A stretch of 22,422 bases of DNA from a virus: positions 1-22,422 of IMG/VR virus record IMGVR_UViG_3300013093_004065. One strand, given 5' to 3'. The notes below the pieces were generated by a model, which was not told the DNA's origin, ran no database searches, and was given only the letters and a program-made list of their open reading frames with translations. Each line of letters starts with the position of its first letter. Position 1 is the stretch's first letter. Positions 7,883 through 13,166 of this stretch are shown piece after piece. Position numbers and translations under genes: made by a program.

Positions 7883-8731
7883 ATGGCTACTAAACCTTGG
7901 ATCAATAACTATGGGCAACAGCGTAACAGTAATAGCCCTGCCGTAGATGATCTGTATCAATCACCTAATGTGTTCATCAACGGAGTTCCTGTAGTTTTAT
8001 ATGCTCAGGCAGGGCCGAGTAGCTCTGCCTTTGCGGTGGACATAGCGGCACCTCAGATATCGAAAGTGGATCTTAATCAAGCGGCTATCACAGAGTTGGC
8101 TAGCCTACAGCCTCAATCATTGCCTGCTACAGCAGTAGACAACGGTGGTCCAGAACAAGGCTATCAAGGAACTCCTACAACCGAAATAACCACGGTTCCA
8201 GGCACTGTTGATCCTGCGGTATCGGATAACATAGTCAGCTGGCTGGCCGCTAGGTTACAAGAAGCTGAACAGGGCCAATGGACTAGACGCAGTCCCCCTG
8301 TACCTGCGGCTCCGGTAAATCCCGGCAACCCCAATATCATCAATATTTGGAAATCCATAGGCATCGCAGCCTACGCAAACAATGATCAAACTGCATGGTG
8401 TATGGGGTTTGTAAATTTTGCGTTGAAACAGAATGGATACAAATGGTGTCCAGAAGCCAGCAGTTGGGCTATAAGAAATAATCCAGGAAAATGGAGTGCT
8501 AGTAAAGTATCCAGTGCTGATGCACAACCGGGTGACATAGCTCTTTGGAATTTTGGACATGTGAATTTAGTTTATACTAATAAAAATGGTGCATTGACCT
8601 TTGTTGGTGGTAATCAAGGAGGTAGGGGAAATAATCCTTCTCGTAGCACTGTATCTATAATGTGGCCCAGTGGTTACAGAGGAAATGGTGACGGCACCCT
8701 AGCAGGAATTTGGAGACCAAGCAGGTCATAG
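7883..8731 (+). CDS. CHAP-type peptidoglycan hydrolase with PAAR-like N-terminus
   Basis: The 282-residue protein ends in a CHAP/NlpC-P60-like cysteine peptidase or amidase domain (about 155-282). Cys173 in TAWCMGFVNFAL is the likely nucleophile. His226 in GHVNLV, after the typical PGDIALW, is the likely base, and the domain closes with VGGNQGG and GYRGN. This matches the WC-F-N...PGD...GHV...GGNQ pattern of phage tail-associated hydrolases. Near the N-terminus, SPNVFINGVPVVLY resembles PAAR-type spike-tip sequences. A long proline-rich linker separates the two parts. There is no signal peptide, so virion-borne cell-wall penetration fits better than a secreted endolysin. It starts three bases after the preceding gene. 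Confidence 0.82.
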   Translation: MATKPWINNYGQQRNSNSPAVDDLYQSPNVFINGVPVVLYAQAGPSSSAFAVDIAAPQISKVDLNQAAITELASLQPQSLPATAVDNGGPEQGYQGTPTTEITTVPGTVDPAVSDNIVSWLAARLQEAEQGQWTRRSPPVPAAPVNPGNPNIINIWKSIGIAAYANNDQTAWCMGFVNFALKQNGYKWCPEASSWAIRNNPGKWSASKVSSADAQPGDIALWNFGHVNLVYTNKNGALTFVGGNQGGRGNNPSRSTVSIMWPSGYRGNGDGTLAGIWRPSRS

Positions 8732-8732
8732 G

Positions 8733-8761
8733 TTGCGAGTATTTTGATTCGATAGTATAAT
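8733..8761 (+). promoter_or_regulatory. Sigma70-like promoter before the exported-protein genes
   Basis: TTGCGA (8733-8738) and TATAAT (8756-8761) are separated by 17 bp, directly after the CHAP gene. An AATAAATAT stretch overlaps the -10 and resembles a T4-type late promoter box, so the site could serve both early and late. The predicted start is near 8768. Confidence 0.55.
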
Positions 8762-8767
8762 AAATAT

Positions 8768-8880
8768 ATTATCCGTAGGGGTAAAGTAGCATAGCTACTT
8801 GCTTGTGTGAGAGGCACAGAGTGGTTAGGCGGAGACATATCGGGCCCTAGGATTCCGTCAATTTTTTAACTTTTGGAGAA
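8768..8880 (+). ncRNA. Candidate structured 5' leader RNA
   Basis: The roughly 115-nt untranslated region before the exported protein contains a strong hairpin, AAGTAGC-ATA-GCTACTT (8784-8800), a possible TGTG/CACA hairpin and a longer-range GGCGGA/TCCGTC pairing enclosing a GGGCCC palindrome. A T-run follows at about 8862-8867 and then the ribosome binding site GGAG. I do not recognise a known riboswitch or tRNA. It could be a regulatory leader or attenuator, or a small RNA. Confidence 0.4.
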
Positions 8881-8885
8881 ATCCT

Positions 8886-9185
8886 ATGAAAAAGATCATA
8901 TTGGCATTAGTATTGTTGGCAACAGTTAGCACAGCAGAAGCGCATTGGAGAGGTGGTAGATGTTGTTGGGGTGGAGGTTGGATAGCACCAGCACTGATAG
9001 GCGGAGTTGTTGGCTATGAATTAAGCCGTCCTCATTACTACGAACCTGCTCCTGTGATCATACAGCAACCTCCTGTATATATCCAGCAACCTCAGATCGT
9101 GCAGGAACCTCCTGTGGGATATCATTGGCAGTTGATGACAGATCCAGCGACAAATCAACAGAGGCCGGTACTGGTACCAAATTGA
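8886..9185 (+). CDS. Small exported Gly/Pro-rich protein
   Basis: The 99-residue product begins with a clear Sec signal peptide (MKKIILALVLLATVSTAEA), with cleavage expected after AEA. The mature part starts with a Gly/Trp/Cys-rich stretch (HWRGGRCCWGGGW) and a short hydrophobic segment (APALIGGVVGYEL). A Pro/Gln-rich tail follows (repeated QQPP-VY-IQQP-Q-IV units) and ends with GYHWQLMTDP. Such proteins occur in bacterial genomes as unknown exported or envelope proteins, so a host origin is plausible. GGAG precedes the ATG. Function is unknown; it belongs to a run of three envelope-directed genes. Confidence 0.78.
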   Translation: MKKIILALVLLATVSTAEAHWRGGRCCWGGGWIAPALIGGVVGYELSRPHYYEPAPVIIQQPPVYIQQPQIVQEPPVGYHWQLMTDPATNQQRPVLVPN

Positions 9186-9325
9186 TAGAAAAACAACAAC
9201 CTGCGAAACAGCCTGTGCAGACTGAAAAAGAACGCAAAGAACAGGAAAAGAAAAAGGTTGTTGAACGAGAATTAGCAAGAGGTAATCCCAAGATTGACAA
9301 CAACGTCATCAGGGGTTATAATTAA
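9182..9325 (+). CDS. Small basic/charged protein, coupled to or frameshifted from the exported protein
   Basis: A 47-residue frame starts at TTG (9182), overlapping the upstream TGA stop by two bases, and runs to the stop at 9325. It is rich in Lys, Glu and Gln (QTEKERKEQEKKKVVERELA) and ends NNVIRGYN. It could be made by termination-reinitiation at the overlapping TTG, or as a -1 frameshift extension of the exported protein, whose Pro/Gln-rich tail it continues in style. Without it the 140-bp interval would be empty, and the OmpA-like gene follows 14 bases later. No function is recognised. Confidence 0.45.
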   Translation: MIEKQQPAKQPVQTEKERKEQEKKKVVERELARGNPKIDNNVIRGYN

Positions 9326-9339
9326 ATTTTGAGGAAATT

Positions 9340-9951
9340 ATGAAGTCGTTATTATTCGCATTATTAGCGGTCGCAGGTGTGGCACAGGCCAATCTCTTAC
9401 CAGAACCTATGGTCAATGACAATTGGACCAGCCAAGGTACCCCTGTGACCAATTCAACCGGCCTATGCTGGAGCGATAGCTCATGGACACCGGCCACTGC
9501 TGATCCAAGATGTGATGGTGCACTGCAACCTACAGAGCCAGTGAAAAGATCAAAGGCAACCCCAACACAGCCTAAAATGGTCGAGGCAGTTAAAATAACC
9601 TATTTGGCCAAGACATTATTTGATTTTGATCGTTCGGTTATCAAGCCGGCCGGCAAACTAGAATTAGACAGATTGGTAGTCCAATTGAATACCATGACAG
9701 TAGAAATTGCGATTGCTGTAGGTCATACTGACAGGGTTGGCACAGACAGTTATAATTTACAGTTAGGTCAGCGTCGTGCAGAAGCTGTAAAGAAATATTT
9801 GATCAGTCGAGGTTTAGAAGCAGGTCGTATATACACAGACACTAAAGGCGAAAGAGAGCCAGTGGCTACAAATAAAACAGCTGAAGGTCGCAGTGAGAAT
9901 CGCAGAGTTGTTGTAGAAGTATATGGTGTTCCTAAATATTGGAATCAATAA
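9340..9951 (+). CDS. OmpA-like outer-membrane/peptidoglycan-binding protein
   Basis: This 203-residue protein has a signal peptide (MKSLLFALLAVAGVAQA), a short linker with GLCWSDSSWTPATADPRCDG, and a C-terminal OmpA domain from about residue 85. The domain shows LFDFDRSVIKP, VGHTDRVGTDSYN, LGQRRAEAVKKYL and EGRSENRRVVVEV, including the Asp and Arg that bind diaminopimelate in this family. There is no N-terminal beta-barrel. The CW...TPATA...CDGA linker and the domain wording resemble betaproteobacterial OmpA, so host acquisition is likely. In the phage it may stabilise the envelope, alter adsorption or aid lysis; none of this is shown. GAGGAA precedes the ATG. Confidence 0.88.
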   Translation: MKSLLFALLAVAGVAQANLLPEPMVNDNWTSQGTPVTNSTGLCWSDSSWTPATADPRCDGALQPTEPVKRSKATPTQPKMVEAVKITYLAKTLFDFDRSVIKPAGKLELDRLVVQLNTMTVEIAIAVGHTDRVGTDSYNLQLGQRRAEAVKKYLISRGLEAGRIYTDTKGEREPVATNKTAEGRSENRRVVVEVYGVPKYWNQ

Positions 9952-9988
9952 AAGAATTGTTGTACATCCTTCAAAACGAAAGAATTCT

Positions 9989-10002
9989 GGACGCGGGTTC
10001 GA
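9989..10002 (+). repeat. Fragment of a tmRNA T-arm abutting the HNH gene
   Basis: GGACGCGGGTTCGA differs at one base from the T-arm of the complete tmRNA at 10586-10599. The bases before it (GAATTCT) also resemble tmRNA 3' regions such as that of E. coli. The match ends exactly where the stop codon of the antisense HNH gene begins, and the expected second half of the T-stem is missing. It is either the remnant of an interrupted tmRNA acceptor piece or an attachment-site-like copy of the host ssrA gene. Confidence 0.6.
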
Positions 10003-10006
10003 CTAA
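9998..10006. repeat. Left 9-bp inverted repeat flanking the HNH gene
   Basis: TTCGACTAA here has its exact reverse complement TTAGTCGAA at 10491-10499. The two enclose the HNH coding region almost exactly. A further related GGTTTCGAC lies at 10523-10531. The repeat includes part of the T-loop-like sequence, so the pair may mark element boundaries. Confidence 0.45.
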
Positions 10007-10482
10007 GCCTGTTTTACCATAAACCCACCATTTGTGACACTACCTCTTAAACAAGCGTTTCCAAAGTTGTTAGGATTATAGCCTCGGTCTAAACACCATT
10101 GGCGTAATCCTTCAACTGTTTCAGTAGTACCATCTGGGTGTGTAATCTCGTATAGTTTACCGTTCCAAGTTTTCTTGCCCTTACCTGCCCTTACTTCTTT
10201 CATCTTCTTACTAGCCCTAGCTCTTTGTTCTGGATCTTTCCAGCGAAGATTAGATTTTGCCGCACCTTTACGGCCTCCCTCTATCATAGACTGTTTTGCG
10301 GCATCAAAATTAGCATCAAGTTTAGCCAATCCTTGCCAGGCAACATAGTCCTGCCAGTTGCCGTGTTGTTCATATAGTAGTCGGTGTGCCTCGGCGTGTT
10401 GCTCTATAGTTAGTTCAACTAGATTAGAAGGATCGTCTGACCCGCCTAGGTACTTTGGAACGATGTGATGTTTATGTAGCAT
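10003..10482 (-). CDS. HNH homing endonuclease, antisense, next to the tmRNA
   Basis: This 159-residue protein begins with the HNH signature MLHKHHIVPKYLGG, SNLVELTIEQHAEAH, in which paired His, Asn and His residues form the beta-beta-alpha metal fold. A basic middle part (KKMKEVRAGKGKK) follows. The C-terminal domain (LYEITHPDGTTETV, then LRQWCLDRGYNPNNF) is a DNA-recognition module common in phage endonucleases. The ATG at 10482 is preferred because the fold starts there; longer in-frame starts at 10533 (ATG) or 10542 (TTG) would add residues encoded by an inverted repeat and the tmRNA promoter. No clear ribosome binding site is seen. Its stop codon directly abuts a tmRNA T-arm fragment, so its target is probably the tmRNA gene. 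Confidence 0.85.
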   Translation of the reverse strand: MLHKHHIVPKYLGGSDDPSNLVELTIEQHAEAHRLLYEQHGNWQDYVAWQGLAKLDANFDAAKQSMIEGGRKGAAKSNLRWKDPEQRARASKKMKEVRAGKGKKTWNGKLYEITHPDGTTETVEGLRQWCLDRGYNPNNFGNACLRGSVTNGGFMVKQA

Positions 10483-10490
10483 AATATTAT

Positions 10491-10499
10491 TTAGTCGAA
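10491..10499. repeat. Right 9-bp inverted repeat flanking the HNH gene
   Basis: TTAGTCGAA is the exact reverse complement of 9998-10006. Overlapping it, GTCGAAACC (10494-10502) is inverted relative to GGTTTCGAC at 10523-10531, so it can also form a hairpin around the -35 element of the tmRNA promoter. Confidence 0.45.
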
Positions 10500-10514
10500 A
10501 CCGAGTAAAAACTC

Positions 10515-10543
10515 TTGACAATGGTTTCGACATACTATACAAT
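10515..10543 (+). promoter_or_regulatory. Strong sigma70-type promoter of the tmRNA
   Basis: TTGACA (10515-10520) and TACAAT (10538-10543) lie exactly 17 bp apart. Transcription would begin near 10550, just before the acceptor piece. The flanking inverted repeat GTCGAAACC/GGTTTCGAC encloses the -35 and might be an operator or a homing remnant. Confidence 0.7.
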
Positions 10544-10606
10544 AAATACTTATATGATTGTATGAAGTGGATTGAAACGGGTCTTGGACGCGAGTTCGAA
10601 TCTCGC

Positions 10607-10648
10607 CATCTCCACCTAAGTGTATCGAGGTATATTTAGGTGGGGATG
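10607..10648 (+). other. Extended hairpin across the tmRNA permutation junction
   Basis: CATCTCCACCTAA (10607-10619) pairs with TTAGGTGGGGATG (10636-10648) over 13 bp with one G-U pair. The acceptor stem is thus continued by six more pairs into the intervening segment, closed by a 16-nt loop. This would hold the precursor together before end processing cuts out the spacer. Confidence 0.75.
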
Positions 10649-10751
10649 AATTTGGTTTTCGACAGGGTCAAGAGTAATGAAATGGACAGTCCGGCAATGT
10701 AGAAGCCGTTAGGGTTGGGGGAACTCGGCCGAAGACACAAATAACGTAAAC

Positions 10752-10784
10752 GCCAACGACGAACAGTTCGCATTGGCAGCCTAA
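10752..10784 (+). other. tmRNA tag-peptide reading frame
   Basis: The frame reads ANDEQFALAA followed by TAA. The preceding in-frame codons GTA AAC could extend the tag to VNANDEQFALAA, because the resume codon cannot be fixed by eye. The ending ALAA is the standard degron for ClpXP and ClpAP. The form ANDExFALAA is typical of betaproteobacterial tags. Confidence 0.9.
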
Positions 10785-10825
10785 ACACTGCCTAGGGTAG
10801 GAAATACCTCGTAACAGAAACCACC

Positions 10826-10852
10826 AAAAAGCGGCTATTATGGCCGCTTTTT
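10826..10852 (+). terminator. Rho-independent terminator of the tmRNA
   Basis: AAAAAGCGGC and GCCGCTTTTT form a perfect 10-bp stem around a seven-base loop, ending in the T-run. It lies right after the coding piece and closes the tmRNA transcription unit. Confidence 0.9.
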
Positions 10853-10936
10853 CATAGGTGTAATCTCATATAGGATATATAATATAGAATATATCTTAAT
10901 CTAAAAGATGTATCATAACAAAAAGGAAATCAAATC

Positions 10937-11485
10937 ATGAAGAAAATTATTGCAATTTTAGCCTCACTGGCATTTATAGGCACAGTAAACGCGGCGTCAG
11001 TATCATTAGAAGACCAATTCCAAAGTGGAGACAATGGTGCGGCTGACAGCCACAATTATGGCATCACTATCAAAGAGTCAGTAACTAAAAATATCACAGC
11101 CGACCTAGGCGTGACGCAATATGTAAGCCCTACAGACAGTCTCAGCACTCGTGCTGAAGTAGGTAGTACTTACAGCCAGCCAGCTGGTATGATTGGCCTC
11201 TATACTCGCGTAGCTGTTGGTAACAAGTTTACAGGCTCTACAGATTTTGGCTACTACTCAGTTGAGCCAGGTATCACAGCCGCATTGGGATCTGGAGTTT
11301 CAGCAAAACTAGGTTATCGCTATCGTACAGCATTTGATAGCTCTATCGCTGATAAAACCAATACTGCTCGTGCTACATTGGCATATGATCTAACACCAAA
11401 AGATCAACTTGGTCTACGTTATGACAAGCAGTACGGCGACAGCCAAAGTCACAGTGTAAATTTAATCTATACACGTGGTTTCTAA
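10937..11485 (+). CDS. Outer-membrane beta-barrel protein
   Basis: The 182-residue product has a Sec signal peptide (MKKIIAILASLAFIGTVNAA). Alternating amphipathic beta strands separated by short turns follow, ending in a strand with C-terminal Phe (SVNLIYTRGF), the usual outer-membrane insertion signal. Its size fits an eight-stranded barrel. I do not recognise the exact family. AAGGAAAT precedes the ATG and a strong terminator follows, so it is a single-gene unit; a TATAAT lies at 10878-10883 without a convincing -35. A phage-encoded surface protein might mask receptors against superinfection or modify the infected cell envelope, but this is speculation. Confidence 0.85.
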   Translation: MKKIIAILASLAFIGTVNAASVSLEDQFQSGDNGAADSHNYGITIKESVTKNITADLGVTQYVSPTDSLSTRAEVGSTYSQPAGMIGLYTRVAVGNKFTGSTDFGYYSVEPGITAALGSGVSAKLGYRYRTAFDSSIADKTNTARATLAYDLTPKDQLGLRYDKQYGDSQSHSVNLIYTRGF

Positions 11486-11506
11486 TTTAACCTTTGTGAT
11501 ACAATG

Positions 11507-11528
11507 AACCCGCTTCGGCGGGTTTTTT
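11507..11528 (+). terminator. Rho-independent terminator after the outer-membrane protein
   Basis: AACCCGC-TTCG-GCGGGTT forms a 7-bp stem with a stable UUCG tetraloop, followed directly by further T residues. Confidence 0.93.
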
Positions 11529-11529
11529 G

Positions 11530-11582
11530 TTATTGAAAAAATCTATAGGCCTTATTAAAATAATTATTGAAAAAATCAATAG
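11530..11582. repeat. Two 19-bp direct repeats upstream of rubrerythrin
   Basis: TTATTGAAAAAATCTATAG (11530-11548) and TTATTGAAAAAATCAATAG (11564-11582) differ at one base and are offset by 34 bp. The second has internal dyad symmetry (TATTGA/TCAATA). They may be operator sites for the rubrerythrin operon. Confidence 0.55.
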
Positions 11583-11614
11583 AAATGGTAGATCTTATTG
11601 TTAAATACTATTAC

Positions 11615-11647
11615 AATAACTTATCAGTAGAAACACTGAGAGTTATT
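11615..11647 (+). promoter_or_regulatory. Hairpin in the rubrerythrin leader
   Basis: AATAACT and AGTTATT pair, as do CAGT and ACTG inside them, with a small asymmetric bulge and a six-base loop. The hairpin ends 25 bases before the ATG at 11673 and just ahead of the ribosome binding site AAGGAGA. It may stabilise or regulate the mRNA. Confidence 0.45.
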
Positions 11648-11672
11648 ATCAGACACACATAAAGGAGAAACA

Positions 11673-12140
11673 ATGTCTATCACAATTAAAAATCTAGAGA
11701 GTGCGCTGGCGGGTGAGAGCCAAGCTCACATCAAGTACCGCTACTTCGCCCGGATCGCTCGTGAAGAAGGATTTGAAGAAATCGCACAGCATTTTGAGCA
11801 CACTGCAGATCAAGAACTCAAACACGCTTGGGGTCATTTGGAACTGTTGATAGGTAAACCAACAACCAAAGAATGTTTGGAAAAAGCCATCGAAGGTGAG
11901 ACCTATGAGTTTACCACGATGTACCCAGAATTTGAAAAGAATGCTGTATTGGAAGGTAACCATGAAGCTGAAAAAGAAATGCAAGATCAGATCGCAGAAA
12001 GCCAAGAACATGCAGAACAGTTTATCGCGGTCCTACGCAAGGCCGAAAAACGTTTCGCCGCACTGAAAAAAGTGGAAGAGCGTCACGCCCGTGCCTATGA
12101 AACAAAATTACAAGATTTATTACAAACGGAGACAAGATAA
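11673..12140 (+). CDS. Rubrerythrin (ferritin-like diiron protein)
   Basis: This 155-residue four-helix protein has the rubrerythrin pattern [32 protein letters not shown] (ExxH), then [29 protein letters not shown] and [11 protein letters not shown]. These supply most of the carboxylate and His ligands of a diiron peroxidase centre. The second ExxH is imperfect, with Glu-x-x-x-His spacing. The usual C-terminal rubredoxin domain is absent and is encoded by the next gene, which starts inside the stop codon (TAATG). The pair should reduce hydrogen peroxide in the cytoplasm. It may protect the diiron-tyrosyl NrdB or the infected cell from oxidative damage, which is inferred. A strong AAGGAGA precedes the ATG. 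Confidence 0.9.
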   Translation: MSITIKNLESALAGESQAHIKYRYFARIAREEGFEEIAQHFEHTADQELKHAWGHLELLIGKPTTKECLEKAIEGETYEFTTMYPEFEKNAVLEGNHEAEKEMQDQIAESQEHAEQFIAVLRKAEKRFAALKKVEERHARAYETKLQDLLQTETR

Positions 12141-12274
12141 TGGAACAGACCTACGTATGCGTGGTATGTGGCCACGAACATGATGAAGCAGTAGAAGGAC
12201 GTTGGGAAGACCTTCCAGAAGATTTTCTCTGCCCAGAATGTGGAGTTGGCAAAGACGAATACTACGTCCTATAA
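12140..12274 (+). CDS. Rubredoxin
   Basis: This 44-residue protein has two iron-binding pairs, CVVCG (Cys7, Cys10) and [11 protein letters not shown] (Cys31, Cys34), with the intervening [12 protein letters not shown] typical of rubredoxins. It carries one electron at a time and would feed the rubrerythrin encoded just upstream, whose stop codon overlaps its start by one base. Together they are equivalent to a classical rubrerythrin split into two proteins. A terminator follows immediately. Confidence 0.92.
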   Translation: MEQTYVCVVCGHEHDEAVEGRWEDLPEDFLCPECGVGKDEYYVL

Positions 12275-12290
12275 ACAGTATCAACAACAG

Positions 12291-12316
12291 CCCCGCCAAC
12301 CGCGGGGTTTCTTTTT
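12291..12316 (+). terminator. Rho-independent terminator after rubredoxin
   Basis: CCCCGC and GCGGGG form a 6-bp GC stem around a five-base loop, followed by TTTCTTTTT. Confidence 0.9.
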
Positions 12317-12330
12317 GGTAAAATTCCTGG

Positions 12331-12359
12331 TTGCAGATCTTTTGGTTGTACCATATAAT
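12331..12359 (+). promoter_or_regulatory. Sigma70-like promoter
   Basis: TTGCAG (12331-12336) and TATAAT (12354-12359) are separated by 17 bp, with a start expected near 12366. It follows a terminator, so it would drive the gene at 12390 and perhaps those beyond. Confidence 0.6.
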
Positions 12360-12389
12360 AGTGATACTTACACACATAGGAGAAGTAAA

Positions 12390-12707
12390 ATGTCAGCAGA
12401 AACAACCATAAAAGCATTAGGCGATTACTGTGAAAAGAATTCTGGTAATTTCTACACCTGGACAGGCAAGAATGGTACCTACACTTGGAACCGTGGAAAA
12501 ACAGCGGGGGATGGCACAGTCAATGGTGTAGTCCGAAAACTGGCAGGTACCGATGCCTCAGGTACCCAGATTTGGGTAGTTGCCGGTAGTGTTAAGATTG
12601 CACCTACTGGAGAGATCCTGCGTTTCACTGGATTAGCCAAAAAAGAACAAAAAGCCATACAGCAGGTCATCACACCAATATTGATGCCAGAAACAGTTAC
12701 AAGTTAA
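12390..12707 (+). CDS. Small protein of unknown function
   Basis: This 105-residue protein is not recognised. The sequence alternates short beta-like segments (NFYTWTGKNGTYTWNRG, QIWVVAGSVKIAPTGEILRF) with a helical N-terminus and C-terminus, and suggests a small soluble alpha/beta fold. The ATG at 12390 has AGGAG at a normal distance; the same frame is open further upstream but runs back through the terminator, so the shorter start is right. It has its own promoter. Confidence 0.75.
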   Translation: MSAETTIKALGDYCEKNSGNFYTWTGKNGTYTWNRGKTAGDGTVNGVVRKLAGTDASGTQIWVVAGSVKIAPTGEILRFTGLAKKEQKAIQQVITPILMPETVTS

Positions 12708-12760
12708 CCTAGTGTGGTCTACAGATAAAGAACTAGTACGATATTTGAGAGAGGAAATCT

Positions 12761-13150
12761 ATGTCAATGCATCTTGAAGGTCCCTGGCTCAGCACCACAG
12801 GTAAAAAGAAAGGTCCCAAGAAATGGCCATCAGCTGAGGCCAAACGCCGGGCTGAGAAATTAGAAGCAGACTGGAAAGCTCTATTAAAAAAACAAGGCAT
12901 CGAAGCAGAAGCTCGCAAGAAGAGTCGTGCTCTTACTGATGAGGTATTGACCACTAGTCCAAGAGTTCCTCCGGGTCGTGAGACTCCCTATATCCCCAGC
13001 CGAGACACAGGTGCTATAGCCTGCACCAAAAAGGAAGATATGCGGTATTCGGGGAATAAGGTCAAGGGAATTGGTACACTTCACAAGAGTAATGGTGTAC
13101 CGATCTTCACTGATGAAGAGGCAGTAGATATATCCCGCATGAGAAGATAA
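12761..13150 (+). CDS. Conserved-type phage protein, unknown function
   Basis: This 129-residue protein is very basic in its first half (TGKKKGPKKWPSAEAKRRAE and further Lys/Arg) and predicted helical. The second half has a pattern I associate with small unknown proteins in many T4-like phages: IPSRDTGAIA, VKGIGTLHKSNGVPIF and a final DEEAVDISRMRR. Nucleic-acid binding is possible from the charge. A GAGAGGAAA ribosome binding site precedes the ATG. Confidence 0.78.
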   Translation: MSMHLEGPWLSTTGKKKGPKKWPSAEAKRRAEKLEADWKALLKKQGIEAEARKKSRALTDEVLTTSPRVPPGRETPYIPSRDTGAIACTKKEDMRYSGNKVKGIGTLHKSNGVPIFTDEEAVDISRMRR

Positions 13151-13166
13151 CACAATAAATAAATCT

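Larger units (their letters stand above)
10550..10825 (+). ncRNA. ssrA: Circularly permuted (two-piece) tmRNA
   Basis: The acceptor piece comes first. GGACGCGAGTTCGAATCTCG forms the T-arm (stem GCGAG/CTCGC), then CATCTCC is the 3' acceptor strand and ACC the end (10607-10616); the final A of CCA is not encoded. The coding piece follows from 10642: GGGGATG is the 5' acceptor strand and pairs fully with CATCTCC. Next comes TTTGGTTTTCGACAGGG, like the tmRNA D-loop region, a probable pseudoknot (CCGTTAGGG...AACTCGG), and the tag frame at 10752-10784. The order 3' part, spacer, 5' part is the permuted arrangement known from alphaproteobacteria, cyanobacteria and a betaproteobacterial lineage. The RNA should rescue stalled ribosomes with SmpB, which is not seen here and is presumably from the host. 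The 5' start and the mature 3' end of the coding piece are estimates. Confidence 0.92.

Noticed and set aside
8768-8880. tRNA gene in the leader
   Set aside because: No cloverleaf with a TTCRANY loop or acceptor stem can be built; only separate hairpins are seen.
10003-10600. Group I intron interrupting the tmRNA T-loop
   Set aside because: The interval is almost filled by the antisense HNH gene, I see no group I core pairings, and the complete tmRNA with its own promoter follows, so no splicing is needed.
10550-10616. A tRNA gene suggested by the T-arm and acceptor end
   Set aside because: There is no anticodon or D arm upstream; the partner acceptor strand lies downstream at 10642, which defines a permuted tmRNA.
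12240-12389. Longer N-terminus for the gene at 12390
   Set aside because: The extension would run through the rubredoxin end, a terminator and the promoter; the ATG at 12390 has a good ribosome binding site.
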